DNA from: Blepharisma stoltei
Taxonomy: Eukaryota; Ciliophora; Heterotrichea; Heterotrichida; Blepharismidae
Assembly: GCA_914767885.1 (NCBI GenBank)
Contig: CAJZBQ010000063.1
Coordinates: 1 to 64,000, forward strand
Reading direction: 5' to 3'
DNA length: 64,000 nt
The notes under the pieces were generated by a model. The model ran no database searches, was not told the DNA's origin, and worked only from the letters and a program-made list of their open reading frames with translations. The position numbers and the translations under genes were made by a program. This document shows positions 23,713 to 33,800 of the stretch, in pieces. Position 1 is the stretch's first letter, and every line of letters starts with the position of its first letter.

Positions 23713-24138
23713 TTAAACTGATGCTATCTTCCCTTGCCCTGATATTTTACCTATAAATTCATGTATGGACGGAGAATTGCATATATAAGGTCCAATTCCT
23801 GGGATATATTTTGAAGATGAATAAAGCTGAGGAAGAAAATCTCTGAATAAGTAGAAAAACCCAAATAATTGAATGAATGTCCCAAAAATAGTCCAATTGC
23901 ACAGTATTAGGAACAATCCTATGAAGCAGCATGCTGAACCTTTAAACTTTGAAGGCTTAAAGAAAAATAATGCCAAAGTAGATGCTCCAGCTATATAGCA
24001 TGTGCCAGCAGTAAAGAGTAGATTTCCCAAGATAAGCAAAAAACGATCAAACCTCAATATCAGGCCTAAAAAGTAGCAAATGAGCCCAGCTAGAGTCAAA
24101 ATTGAGCCTCCACTTTTCTTGGAGCTACTTAAATACAT
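23713..24138 (-). CDS. GOT1: GOT1/Sft2-like vesicle transport protein
   Basis: 141 residues with four hydrophobic segments and the family landmarks: GLILRFDRFLLILGNLLF, then GSACCFIGLFLILCNW.IFG, FGFFYLFRDFLPQ, and a C-terminal IPGIGPYIC. GOT1 proteins sit in Golgi and ER-derived vesicles and help ER-Golgi trafficking and fusion. Length matches the family (about 140). No intron or insert. The start is the first ATG of the frame. Confidence 0.95.
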   Translation of the reverse strand: MYLSSSKKSGGSILTLAGLICYFLGLILRFDRFLLILGNLLFTAGTCYIAGASTLALFFFKPSKFKGSACCFIGLFLILCNWTIFGTFIQLFGFFYLFRDFLPQLYSSSKYIPGIGPYICNSPSIHEFIGKISGQGKIASV

Positions 24139-24583
24139 ATTTAATAAGCCTAAATTAATATTTAAAGTGCATATAGAAAATCATTTAAATTAAGCACTCT
24201 AAATCATCATTCCTTAATTTTGAGATAACTTAGATTTATTATTTTAAATATTAAACTGAAAAATATCTTTTTAGCTTCTTAATTAAGATTTTAAGTCAAG
24301 ATTGGTTTTTTCCCGAATTTATAAAAATGCATCAAAAACGAGAAATGCTAAAAAAGGCTTTAAAAGAAAATTTTCAATGATCAGAAAGTCAGTCCAAGAG
24401 TTCTTTAGCAATGCAAGATCTCAAACATATTTAGCAAAAAAAATGAGATTTTTATCCTTGCAATCTATTATGGAATTCACTCGATTACATTCTTGCAATT
24501 TTTAAACTAAATTATAGCATTAGATCAATGGCCCCATATTATTCCACAGAAATATTTACCAAGAAATACAGTTTATAATTAAA
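24139..24583. other. Intergenic, no convincing gene
   Basis: A Lys/Arg-rich plus-strand frame (24302-24505) begins with TTG rather than ATG and has no recognisable motif. Otherwise AT-rich. It lies between the divergent GOT1 gene and the gene at 24584 and so probably holds both promoters. Confidence 0.5.
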
Positions 24584-26528
24584 ATGAGTAGATATATAGT
24601 CGATATCTTATCTTCAGCTGCAAATCTTGAAGATATCCCTCGGTGTTCAAATATCATTCTTCTTGTTCCTGATACGTTCAGACTTTACTTACTTACTTAC
24701 TTAATTAGGTGGTTAGAGTCCACTTTGCTAACTCGGTTACTGAGGATCCCACCAGGGATTCATCCGATTTGCGGTAACATCTACTTCTGATCGTAGGAAA
24801 GGTGGGTTGCCTGGCCGTCACCTCCTCCTTGCTAGAATGCAATAGCTCCTGTTTTGGGTGGGCAGACACCGGGTTCTCGGGGCCTTGCTTCAGGCTGCAG
24901 CGACGAGGCTGCCTGCATGAAAAATCCAAAAAATGGATTTTCTGGCCAACTGTCGGTAAAAAGGAAAACTTGAAGCCCAAACCATAACCCTGGTTTCACG
25001 GCGGGAAATGCTCGATAGGTCAAAAGGACACTGCTGGACAATCCCTTTCCAACTTTCAAGTCTCCTCCCACAGGTAAAACCCAAATCCGAAAATGGGCAA
25101 GGGTTAGGCTCCTTACACCACAGGAATTGTTTACCTATCATAGCTGCCTATTTCCAGGTTGGTAAAAGCTTACCGAATCTAATTAAATAGGTGCTTGAAG
25201 GTTGCATGGCCGGGAGTCCATGCCTAAGTGAGACGCCATATTTAATTATGATGCATTCAGACCAAGTAGAGAAATTGAATCTCAGTTTACATCTTGCCAA
25301 AACATCGATCAAGCATTAACTGGAGGTTCCCTTTACATCAAGATTTCAAGCGAATTCGAGAGAGGCCTTATAATTGGCCTAATCTTAGGACGCTGACCTG
25401 ATGCAAAGCTTCTCACCTCAAGGCAGGGTGTTTATCAGAAGTTATCTCAAAGAATAAATTTGCAGAAATACAGAGAATCTAGCTCGGAGAATTGCCACAC
25501 TGAATCATGTGGAAGCACTGAAGCCTCATCAGTATATGCAAATAGTCCTCGGGAAGAGCGTAAAATCAATTTTCCCCCACAAAAACCTGTAGTAGCTCCA
25601 CAACTTACAGCACAGGACAGGTATTTAGACAACCTTTACTATGAAGTCCTGAATAAATTTTACGACAAATTTTTGATAGAAGTTGAGATTAGAGCTCCCA
25701 AAAAAAAATCAGTCCAAGCTCAATTGAAAAATTTTGCAGAAGGAGCCATTATATCAGTTAAAAAAAAAGCAGTGCCAGGAATTACTGATACCTTGCCTGG
25801 CAGTTTAGAACTATCTATGATGGTATATGACGATTTAGTAAGCCACAAAGTTATCGAAGAAAGTGGATTGAATGTTTTTTATAATGATTTGTTGATTAAG
25901 ATTAAGATTAAGTTAAGCCGTTCGCACTTGCAGGGCCGGGGATTTGCACCCCTTCACGCTCATCGCCTATGGTGAGGCCTCGGCGGACACCCTTCCTCGT
26001 TGCCGCAAACAAAGGATTCGCACATACCAGTCTTGACTTCCATGGCTCTTGGAGTCTAAGGGCCAATCACCTGGGTCGAAACTCCCAGTTTCTCGTTAGG
26101 CAAATACCGTCTTCAGGGTCTGTAGGTCATATTGCCCACAGAGATTGGCCGACCTTGCCCTTTCCAATGATTGTCCTGGAGGAAAAACCCCAAGTCCCAA
26201 GGATTAGCTCCCTGAGGCCCGGAGAAAACCCAGCCCGACATACATAAAGGGTTTCCGGCCTCTTTCCACTCAAATCCCAACACTGGGCCGTTGCCTGCAG
26301 ATATTGAGGAAATAGGGTTGGGAGGTCGGGTGGCTCGTCGTCGCCATTTTTATGTGTATATATGATTTGTTGATAAATGAATACTTCGGAAGAGAAAAAT
26401 CACGAGAGTTTAAGCCTATGTATAAGGAAGCTAGAAATCAGCGGCCTCCATCACCTCCGCCTCCACCTTCACCTCCCTCTAAGCCTGTTTTTGATAACTT
26501 CCCTTTTAAATTGAACAAATATAGATAA
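24584..26528 (+). CDS. Unknown 295-residue protein split by two SINE-like inserts
   Basis: Three germline pieces, 24584-24683, 25263-25896 and 26375-26528, join in frame once the two retroelements and one target repeat each are removed (888 nt). Joins read PDTFRPSREIESQ and YNDLLINEYFGRE. The protein has an N-terminal hydrophobic stretch (SNIILLVPDTF), a central region with DRYLDNLYYEVLNKFYDKF, and a C-terminal poly-Pro tail (RPPSPPPPPSPPSKP). UGA Trp at about 25395. I do not recognise a domain. Two independent retroelement insertions into one coding sequence are hard to explain unless both are removed during somatic development. Confidence 0.8.
24684..25255 (-). mobile_element. SINE-like element, 572 bp, (TTAC)n tail
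   Basis: Target repeat TTCAGAC at 24677-24683 and 25256-25262, in the same codon phase on both sides. The tail TTTACTTACTTACTTAC is at the left; the head, on the minus strand, is ATTAAATATGGCGTCTC at the right. Homologous along its length to the element at 28058-28602. Confidence 0.88.
25897..26361 (-). mobile_element. SINE-like element, 465 bp, (TTAAGA)n tail
   Basis: Perfect 13-bp target repeat ATGATTTGTTGAT at 25884-25896 and 26362-26374. The tail is TAAGATTAAGATTAAG; the minus-strand head is ACACATAAAAATGGCGACG. Much more GC-rich than its surroundings. Inserted in the coding sequence of the 24584 gene. Confidence 0.9.
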
Positions 26529-26552
26529 AATTTCAATTTTTTTGGGAAATTA

Positions 26553-26812
26553 ATCTCCTTTTAAAATGAAACGAAAATTATATTTTTCAATCAGAAATTT
26601 TATATGCAAAAATACTTAAGTTTTGGCTTTAACATAATTAATGTAGGGTGTAAGTAGAATGCTATTTAAATAGTTGGCAGATTGAGTGACTATTTTTTGA
26701 ATTAATTCTTCATAATTACGAAACTGTTTTTATTATGAAAATTTTTATATTTTTCAAAAAAAAACAACCCTCTTTATTGAAACAGAATATTTTTTATCAA
26801 TTTAAGGGGGGA
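26553..26812. mobile_element. TTTAA-type IES, 260 bp, intergenic
   Basis: TTA at 26550-26552 and 26813-26815. Ends ATCTCCTTTTAAAATGAAAC and, inverted, ATCCCCCCTTAAATTGAT. An internal copy of the end occurs at about 26768. Same family as 55143-55879. It begins 24 bp after the stop of the preceding gene. Confidence 0.7.
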
Positions 26813-27077
26813 TTAAGCAAAGTGCTGTTGATGCTGCATTTAAATTAATGTGAAGACTGATATAACCTAGCCTAGTTTTGGCTCATCCCCGATGTGTATT
26901 TGGCATGGTTTAAACAGCTTTTTAGTAAAGCATTCTTCCCAGATAACAAATCTTCAATGGCAAATGGATTTTCCACAGTGATTGGTTTTACCAAAATGGC
27001 TGGCTTACTCAGTCCTCAGAGAACACCGAAGGTGCTAGTGCACCCCGATCCAAAGCAGTAATTGGGCTATATGAACT

Positions 27078-27326
27078 GATATTTACGAAGGAAATCCTGA
27101 GGATATAGGAGATCTTGTAATCATCATTGATAAGAGATTTGATAAATATCAAGCAGAAGAACCTGAAATGTTTCCAAACTGCATAAAGGATGATATAATT
27201 AAAAGAGCAATAAAACTGTTATTCAAGAATGAAACCATTTCTCTGTTATCAAATAGTCAGAAGAACCCTGAATTTATTTCAGAAAACTATAAGACAAATC
27301 GGAAAGAAAAAATTTTAACTCAATAA
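27078..27326 (+). CDS. 3' exon of an unplaced small gene
   Basis: An open frame of about 82 codons ending TAA at 27324-27326 has coding character: DIYEGNPEDIGDLVIIIDK, then a helical Lys-rich part. I could not find its start. Upstream (26820-27077) holds another short frame (AVDAAFKLMW) and a direct repeat GAACTGATAT/GAAGACTGATAT, suggesting that an insert of about 200 bp splits the gene, but the frames do not rejoin cleanly. The family is unknown; a decayed gene is possible. Confidence 0.45.
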   Translation, partial: DIYEGNPEDIGDLVIIIDKRFDKYQAEEPEMFPNCIKDDIIKRAIKLLFKNETISLLSNSQKNPEFISENYKTNRKEKILTQ

Positions 27327-27383
27327 TATTTATTATATAATCTAAAATATCTGATATCCTATTAATAAAATAAAGCTCACTCA

Positions 27384-27607
27384 TTCCCCTCTGTCACAAG
27401 AGAGGGTTATTCAAAGGTTTTATTGTGACTTTTTTTCTAAATTATGCAAAAATTAGAAAAATTAATTTTTTTTCTAGAACTGATGTTTTAGAGTTTAGTA
27501 GATTTTACTATAATATTACCTATTATTAAAATATTTTTATAAAAAATGTTTGCTCATTTACCGATGATTTTCCCTATTGGCTTTGCTCGATCACAAGAGG
27601 CGGGGAG
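27384..27607. mobile_element. Possible IES with CTGTCACAAGAG-type ends
   Basis: Left end TTCCCCTCTGTCACAAGAG after TCA; right end GATCACAAGAGGCGGGGAG before TTA (27608-27610). Flanks differ by one base and the ends align poorly, so this is a tentative degenerate member of the C-rich families. Intergenic. Confidence 0.5.
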
Positions 27608-27675
27608 TTAGGATTTTAAATTCAAAATCAAATAAATATGTAAATCAATAAAATGCAATTAAAAGAACAATAAAA

Positions 27676-30655
27676 ATGATGTTCAACTGGGAACAAATTT
27701 CACTGATTTCCAACAGCGAACGGACTCCTGAATTTGTTGCGGGAAATCCCAAAGAAAGAAATTTACAGCCTCAAGCACACATATCAGAAGATACTATTTT
27801 ATCCCCCAGATCTGATGATGATTTTATCCCAAAGCAAGGGTTTGCTCAATTCTCAGACCATGCTGCAAGGCATGCTTCTGAATACTCTGGGTCCAGCTGG
27901 CGTTCAACTCCACAGGAATTTGTAAATTCAGGCCCAGCATTTAAAAATATCCCAAAAGTTCCATCTATAAAATTGCACGGAGAAGTCTCTTAATCTTAAT
28001 CTTAATCATTTATAACATTTTATGTCCACTACAGGGTAGCCTTGTCCAGAGATGCCAATTAAAATATGGCGTCTCCACTTGGCATGGCCTCCGGCCACGC
28101 AGCTTCCGAGCACATATTTTAATTATATCCGACAAGGCTTTACCAAGCTGGAAAATGGATGATAATGCTAGGTAAGCACTCCCATGGCGTAGGGAGCCTA
28201 GCCCTAGTCCTTTTTCTGGTTTGGGTTTTTACCTCGAGGGCAAAGGAGACTTGTAGCTGGAAAAGGTGTTGCCCAGCAAAGTCCTTTGGACCATTCGGGC
28301 ACTGCGCTACGTGAAACTAGGGGTTACGGCCTTGGCTACAAGTTAGACCTTTTGCCGACAGTGGGCCAAAATCCATTTTTTGGGCTTTGTGCAGGCAACC
28401 TCGTCGCCTAGCCTAAAGAAAGGTCCCGGGAACTCATAGTCTGCCCACTCAAGACTGGAGCCACCGCGGAGTGTCAAGGAGGAGAGACAGAGGAAACCGA
28501 GAGGAAGTACGCGTCCCACAAAGCGGATGTATTCCCTGGTGGATCCTTGATAACTGAGTAAGCAAAGGGACTCCAGCTAGCCCCATAATAAGTAAGTAAG
28601 TTCAGAGCTGCCACCATATTTATCCACGTGTCGGGCCCATGGACCTCTGAATCGACTCACTTCAAATCGCCAAGGCACGGGTAAGTACAGCGTTCCGGCT
28701 TCGAAGGGCTTCGCTGCCGCCACAACTTTATTCCGACTCAGCTCCTGCGCGTGCTCCGCCTAAGGGTCCACCTCCTTCAGGTGTGCTGAGGGGGTAAAAA
28801 CCTGAGCCTCTTGATCGCACTGAGGAGCAGTTCCTTTGGCTATCCCCAAAGTTAAATCGCTATTGCTGTGCAGAGAAGTTCTCGAGGTAAAACCCAACTC
28901 CATAAATAAAATGGCTTTCGCTTCAAGTGAAATTAGCTCCGCTAATTTTCTCTCTCTCAAGCAATTTTATTTATGCACTGAGAGATCTCATCCGGGCATT
29001 TATCGTCTAGAAGACAATACAGGTCAAGATCCTACTCTCCATCTCCTATCCCTTCTCAATATATTCCTTCAAGAGACACAAGCAAACAGCCTACAATTGC
29101 GTCACAGAAAACTCCTCAGCATAAAGAAAACTCAATAAGGATAGAAGAGGACACTATAAGATCAAATAAAAGCATAAACAGCTCGCAGTCTAAATATAAC
29201 GAAGAAAGCCCTGCCAGGAACCTACTGCAAAGGCTTGAAATCCCAAAATACCAAAAAAACGTAGACTCCATAATACAAGAAGAAAAAAAGGAAGAATCGT
29301 TTTCAATTCCAATAGGAAACACCAGGCTTGATCTAGTCCCAGGAACTAATCCTACGTTCACTGAAGAAGAGATAAAAGAAGCCTTCGATACTTTTGATAT
29401 GGATGCGAACAATTATATATCTGCTGACGAAATCAGAACAATTATGGACACAATAGGAGAATATGTAACTGACGAGGAAATTGATGAAATGGTGAGAATG
29501 CTTGATCTAGAAGGCAAAGGACAAGTAGCTTTTGAAGAGTTCTATCGGATGGCTACGGGCCAGCCTATTGGGCCTGTTGGCGGTGCTCTTCCCCCATCTC
29601 CTAATATGGTTCCTCTTGAGCAGAGCACTCACAAAGCTGCTTTAAGCACTAGCAAAAGTGCAAAATCCAATGAATCCGCCAAGCTCTCGACTTCAAAGTT
29701 TTCAAAATTTTCTCAAGAGTCATATAGACAGCAATCAGAAGAAAAAGAAAAATCAAAAATTAAAATTCCAAAAGAGCCAAGCCCTGAGCGAAGGAAGCAA
29801 TCAATTGATGAAAAATCAGCCCCAAAAGTTCTGAGAAGGTTTGATATAGAATCAATGAAGCCTCAGCTACCTTCTCATCAAGTCGAGTCAATTCAGTCTA
29901 TAGATTCAAAAAAAATTGACGACGATTTTTTACCACCAGTCAGGATACGCAGCTTAAAAGACCAGCTGACAAGCCAAAGAACACCTGCACAGAAGCCTGA
30001 AGAAAATGTGACGAAATCATGAAAAATACCTGAAGAAAGTCCGCAAGAAGAATATAAAAACATTATTATTCCTACTTTGGAAGATGCCAGTCATGAGCAG
30101 CAAAGTAATATACTTATATCAGAATTGGTCCATTCGACATTACTGACACCTCAGGCGGTAGAGAAATTGTGCAATATGTTTATAGTCAAAACAGGTAGCG
30201 AAAGTGGGCAGTTGCCATATGAAAAATTTTTAGAGCTTGTTAATGCAAAACTGCCACAAGAAAGATGGCTAGTTGATGATAGGGTTACTCGCAGGATTTT
30301 TTCAGTTTTAGATAAAGACTCAAATGGAGCCTGGAGTATCAGAGAATTTGTAGGTGCTATTTCAATTTTAGCAAGGCCAAACAAAGATGACCAATATGCT
30401 TTAGTTTTTAAAATCTTTGATACAGATGACGATGATATAATTACAAAAAATGAATTAACAAGAATTTTAAAATTAAATACAGCTTCTGTTAAGTCTGATG
30501 AACAAGCTTTGAAAAAAGCCCAAGAAATTTTACGCATGACTGGAAACGATGAAATGATGAATTTTCAAGATTTTTTGAGGCTCAAAGAAAAGCCAGTTAT
30601 GCTGTTGTTTCCATTACAAGAAAGAGCTAGTAAAATAACGAAATTACTTGCATAA
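27676..30655 (+). CDS. EF-hand calcium-binding protein, 659 residues
   Basis: Pieces 27676-27975 and 28976-30655 join in frame after removal of a 1-kb nested retroelement insert (660 codons including the stop). The N-terminal 230 residues are Ser/Arg-rich and disordered. A first EF-hand pair follows: loop DMDANNYISADE at 29396, then DLEGKGQVAFEE. A long charged linker leads to a second pair near the C-terminus: DKDSNGAWSIRE and DTDDDDIITKNE. The first pair is centrin/calmodulin-like, the second calcineurin-B-like. UGA Trp at 30020. It probably binds calcium in the cytosol or cytoskeleton; partner unknown. Confidence 0.87.
27991..28975 (-). mobile_element. SINE-like element containing a second SINE
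   Basis: Tail TTAATCTTAATCTTAATC at the left next to GCACGGAGAAGTCTC (27975-27989); head on the minus strand (ATAAATAAAATTGC) at the right, next to GCACTGAGAGATCTC. The target repeat is imperfect but in the same codon phase. Without the nested insert the element is about 430 bp and resembles the element at 52715-53145 (shared CAGCTCCTGCGCGTG and CGCCTAAGGGTC). Confidence 0.78.
28058..28602 (+). mobile_element. SINE-like element nested in another SINE, 545 bp
   Basis: Head AATTAAAATATGGCGTCTCC, tail AATAAGTAAGTAAG. Target repeat CAGAGATGCCA (28047-28057) against CAGAGCTGCCA (28603-28613). Same subfamily as 24684-25255. Confidence 0.83.
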
Positions 30656-30848
30656 TAGTTAGCGTTTCATTATTCTTTGAAAAAAATCAGCTTAAATCAT
30701 GAATATATAAATGGAATTTCAAGGTCAAGATTATTATTTAATTCTATAATTAATTTTTCGCATTTTTTAATAAACCTGGACTGGGCTCAAATCACAGTTA
30801 TAATTCTCAAGTAAAAAATAATAAATTTAAATAAAGTAAATTATTGCA

Positions 30849-33800
30849 ATGAAGTCCAAGTCATCTAGGCAGGCTCCAATTCAGCACAAATCCGCTGAAA
30901 GCGACGATATTTTATCCTTAATTAAATCGGCAAAGCACGCGATAAATTGAAGAGATTTTAAAAAAAATAGCAATTTATCCAGCTTAAAATTCCCACAAAA
31001 TAAACACCCAAGAACCCAAATAATCAAAAATCCAAAAGATGACCTCCCTGAGCTAGGAAAATATTTACTCCCCCCCCCCCCTCCGTGAGCGAACAAAACC
31101 ATTAGAAAAAATCGCCATTTTTTGACCAAAAACCCACCCTCCGTGAGTGAACAAAAAATTTTTTTAATAGAAAAAAATTTTAATGGAAAAAATTTTGATA
31201 TATAAGTGATAATTAGTATAATGAAATCTAGAGCTAATTCTGTTTAATTTTAAACAAATTGCGTTTTAAAACATAAATTTTGCAAATTAAATTAATATTT
31301 GCTTCCCATTTTTGCAAATTAGGATTTTTTTAAATTTCGAAAAAAATATTTTTTATAAAATTTATATATAAATTTTTTTTAAAAAACAAAATTACCCCCC
31401 TCCGTGAGCGAACAAAATTTTTTTGTTCGCTCACGGAGGGGGGGGGGGGAGTTAGTAAATCTGAACACATCAGATATTTCATATCTCAAAGATGCCTTAA
31501 AGCCTCCAAAAACTGCCCTTCAGCCAATAGTAATTTTTCCAACCGATATCAAGCATTTAGAAAAGTTTCTAGAAGGGATGGACAAAAGCGATTCCCCAAG
31601 CGCCCATGCAACCCATCTACTAATTAACCAGTCTCTTTGCAAAAAAGAAGGCTGCCTTGATCACTTGCTAATAAACAACCAAAGTGAGGGAAATCTCAGA
31701 AAAGGATTTCGGAGTGTAGCACTTGCATCGGAAAGATCAATTGATATATTAGAAAGATATGATTTAGGCAGTCCATCTGGTCGGCAAGAAGTATCAAACC
31801 TAAAAAACTGACTGGATTTAATGAGGAGCAAATATCTTAGAAGCGGTGACTCTGAAGATGAAAATACTTTAGAAGACCTAAGATCAGGCGAGCTAATCTA
31901 CACAATATGCCAAAGAGAATTAATCCGTCAAGTGTCAGTATATTGTGTAGAAAGAGGAGAGTTATTAGAAGAAATATTTAAAGGCTTTGATTTTATTTAC
32001 AAACAAAGGGAAAAAATTAAAGAAAGCTTATTCGAAAACTCAAAAGAAAAAGCAAAAATAGATCAATATGATAAAGAAAAACTTTTGAATTTGCAAGTAA
32101 AAGATTTAACGCTTCAATTGCAATCTTTAACTGATAAATTAGAAGTGAATAAAGATAAAAAGAATGGGCTTAAAAAAGAACTGGAACTTCTCTCCAAAGA
32201 GTATGAGGATTTTAAGATAAAAAGTGATAAAAGTGCTGAAGAATGGAAGAAAATTGAGAGGAAACTGAGGAAGGAAATAGAAAAATTAAAAGATATTTAT
32301 ATGGAAAATGCACAGGATAGGCTAAAATATGAAAACTCGAAAACTGATTTAACTAAGATCAGTGAAAATCCTGCAGAAAAAGAAAGCTCCCTTGCCAATA
32401 ACAATTTAAGGCTATTTGTAGGCAATGGCATAATGAATGTCAGCAAAACGTATAGATTTTCAAGAAGTGTAAAGCAAGGGATTGACATAGAAGTACAGAC
32501 AGATATCCCGGATCCTCCGAAAGAAGTGATAATAGCTCCCGAGTCAAAATCTATAGCTGAACCCCAAAAAGCTCCTGAAGCTCCGAAAGTAGTTAAAAAG
32601 AAGACTAAAAAGCCTATATTAAGGAACAGATACTCCCAAACGGATTCCAGGCAAAACTCGATCAAAAAAATTAAAACTGAAGAAGTTGTAGAAGTTATCA
32701 ATAATGAAATTCCTATAAAGCAGAATAATGAAGAAATAGAAGAAATACCAAATTCTTCAGACACTTCTCAAAATGTTATTGAAAACCCTCCCGAACCACC
32801 TGTTCAAGAAGTTAAAATCGACGAAATAGAAGCAGGCCAAGACTCCCCAGATATAACTCCAAGAATGGAACACCAAGGTACAGCTCAAGTCCAAGAAAAT
32901 GGACAAAAACTATTAAACCCAAATAGCATAGGAGCAAAAGATAAAAAGCAAAGAATAATCAAAACAAGAAAATCGGTGATGCTCGCTGCTCCTCCTTTAG
33001 CACTTAATGAAATAGAATCTGGGAAAAATAGTCAACCAATTTCGCGGAGATCAAAAAAATCTAGTAGAACTCTACCAAAAAACCAAGACGAATTAGGAGA
33101 ATTGCAGTCTAAGTCAGAAAGAGACCAGAAAAGAATGTCAAATAGAGGAGATGACTCAAATCGAGAATCAAATGAAAAATCACTAAATATCGATGCTTCA
33201 GAACAAGCTAATACGCCTAAGCTGCAAAAAGGTGAGACGATATCGAGGGCTAGTAAAGAGATAATTAACGAAGAGAAAACAATGAGAAAGGCAAGAGAAC
33301 ACAAGGCAAAAAGAAAAAGGGAAAATTTGAGTCCATCAAAAAAGGATGAAGTTAGCCCCGACATGCAGGATTCTGATTTTGAAGAAAATATTGATCCAGA
33401 AAGTCCAAATCAAGAAAACTTCGAAGCTCAGCAGGACGAAAGAGAGCCAGCAATCTCCGCAAATAGAAAAAAGAAATATAAAAAAAATTCAGTGAATAAA
33501 TCAAGACCTGAAGAATCTCAATCAAAACTCGAAAAATCTTCATCAAATATACTTTCCCAAGTTCCTCAGACTTCTATTGAAATTCCTAGCACTCCAGAGC
33601 CTCCAAACTCAAACAGACTTTCTCCAACTTCTCAGCTTCACAGCCCAGATCTTGCACGTTCCTACTCAATCACAAGTTTTAAAGAACTAGAAGAAGAAAA
33701 CGTTAGCATTGTGAACATAATCCCTCCAGAAGCAGATCGCCCTTCATGGACTTTAGGCTACCAAGCAGGCTATGAAGTAGGAAAACGTGAAGGTTTTCGG

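Noticed and set aside
24302-24505. Lys/Arg-rich frame resembling a ribosomal protein
   Set aside because: It begins at TTG, no ATG gives a convincing protein, and no family motif is seen.
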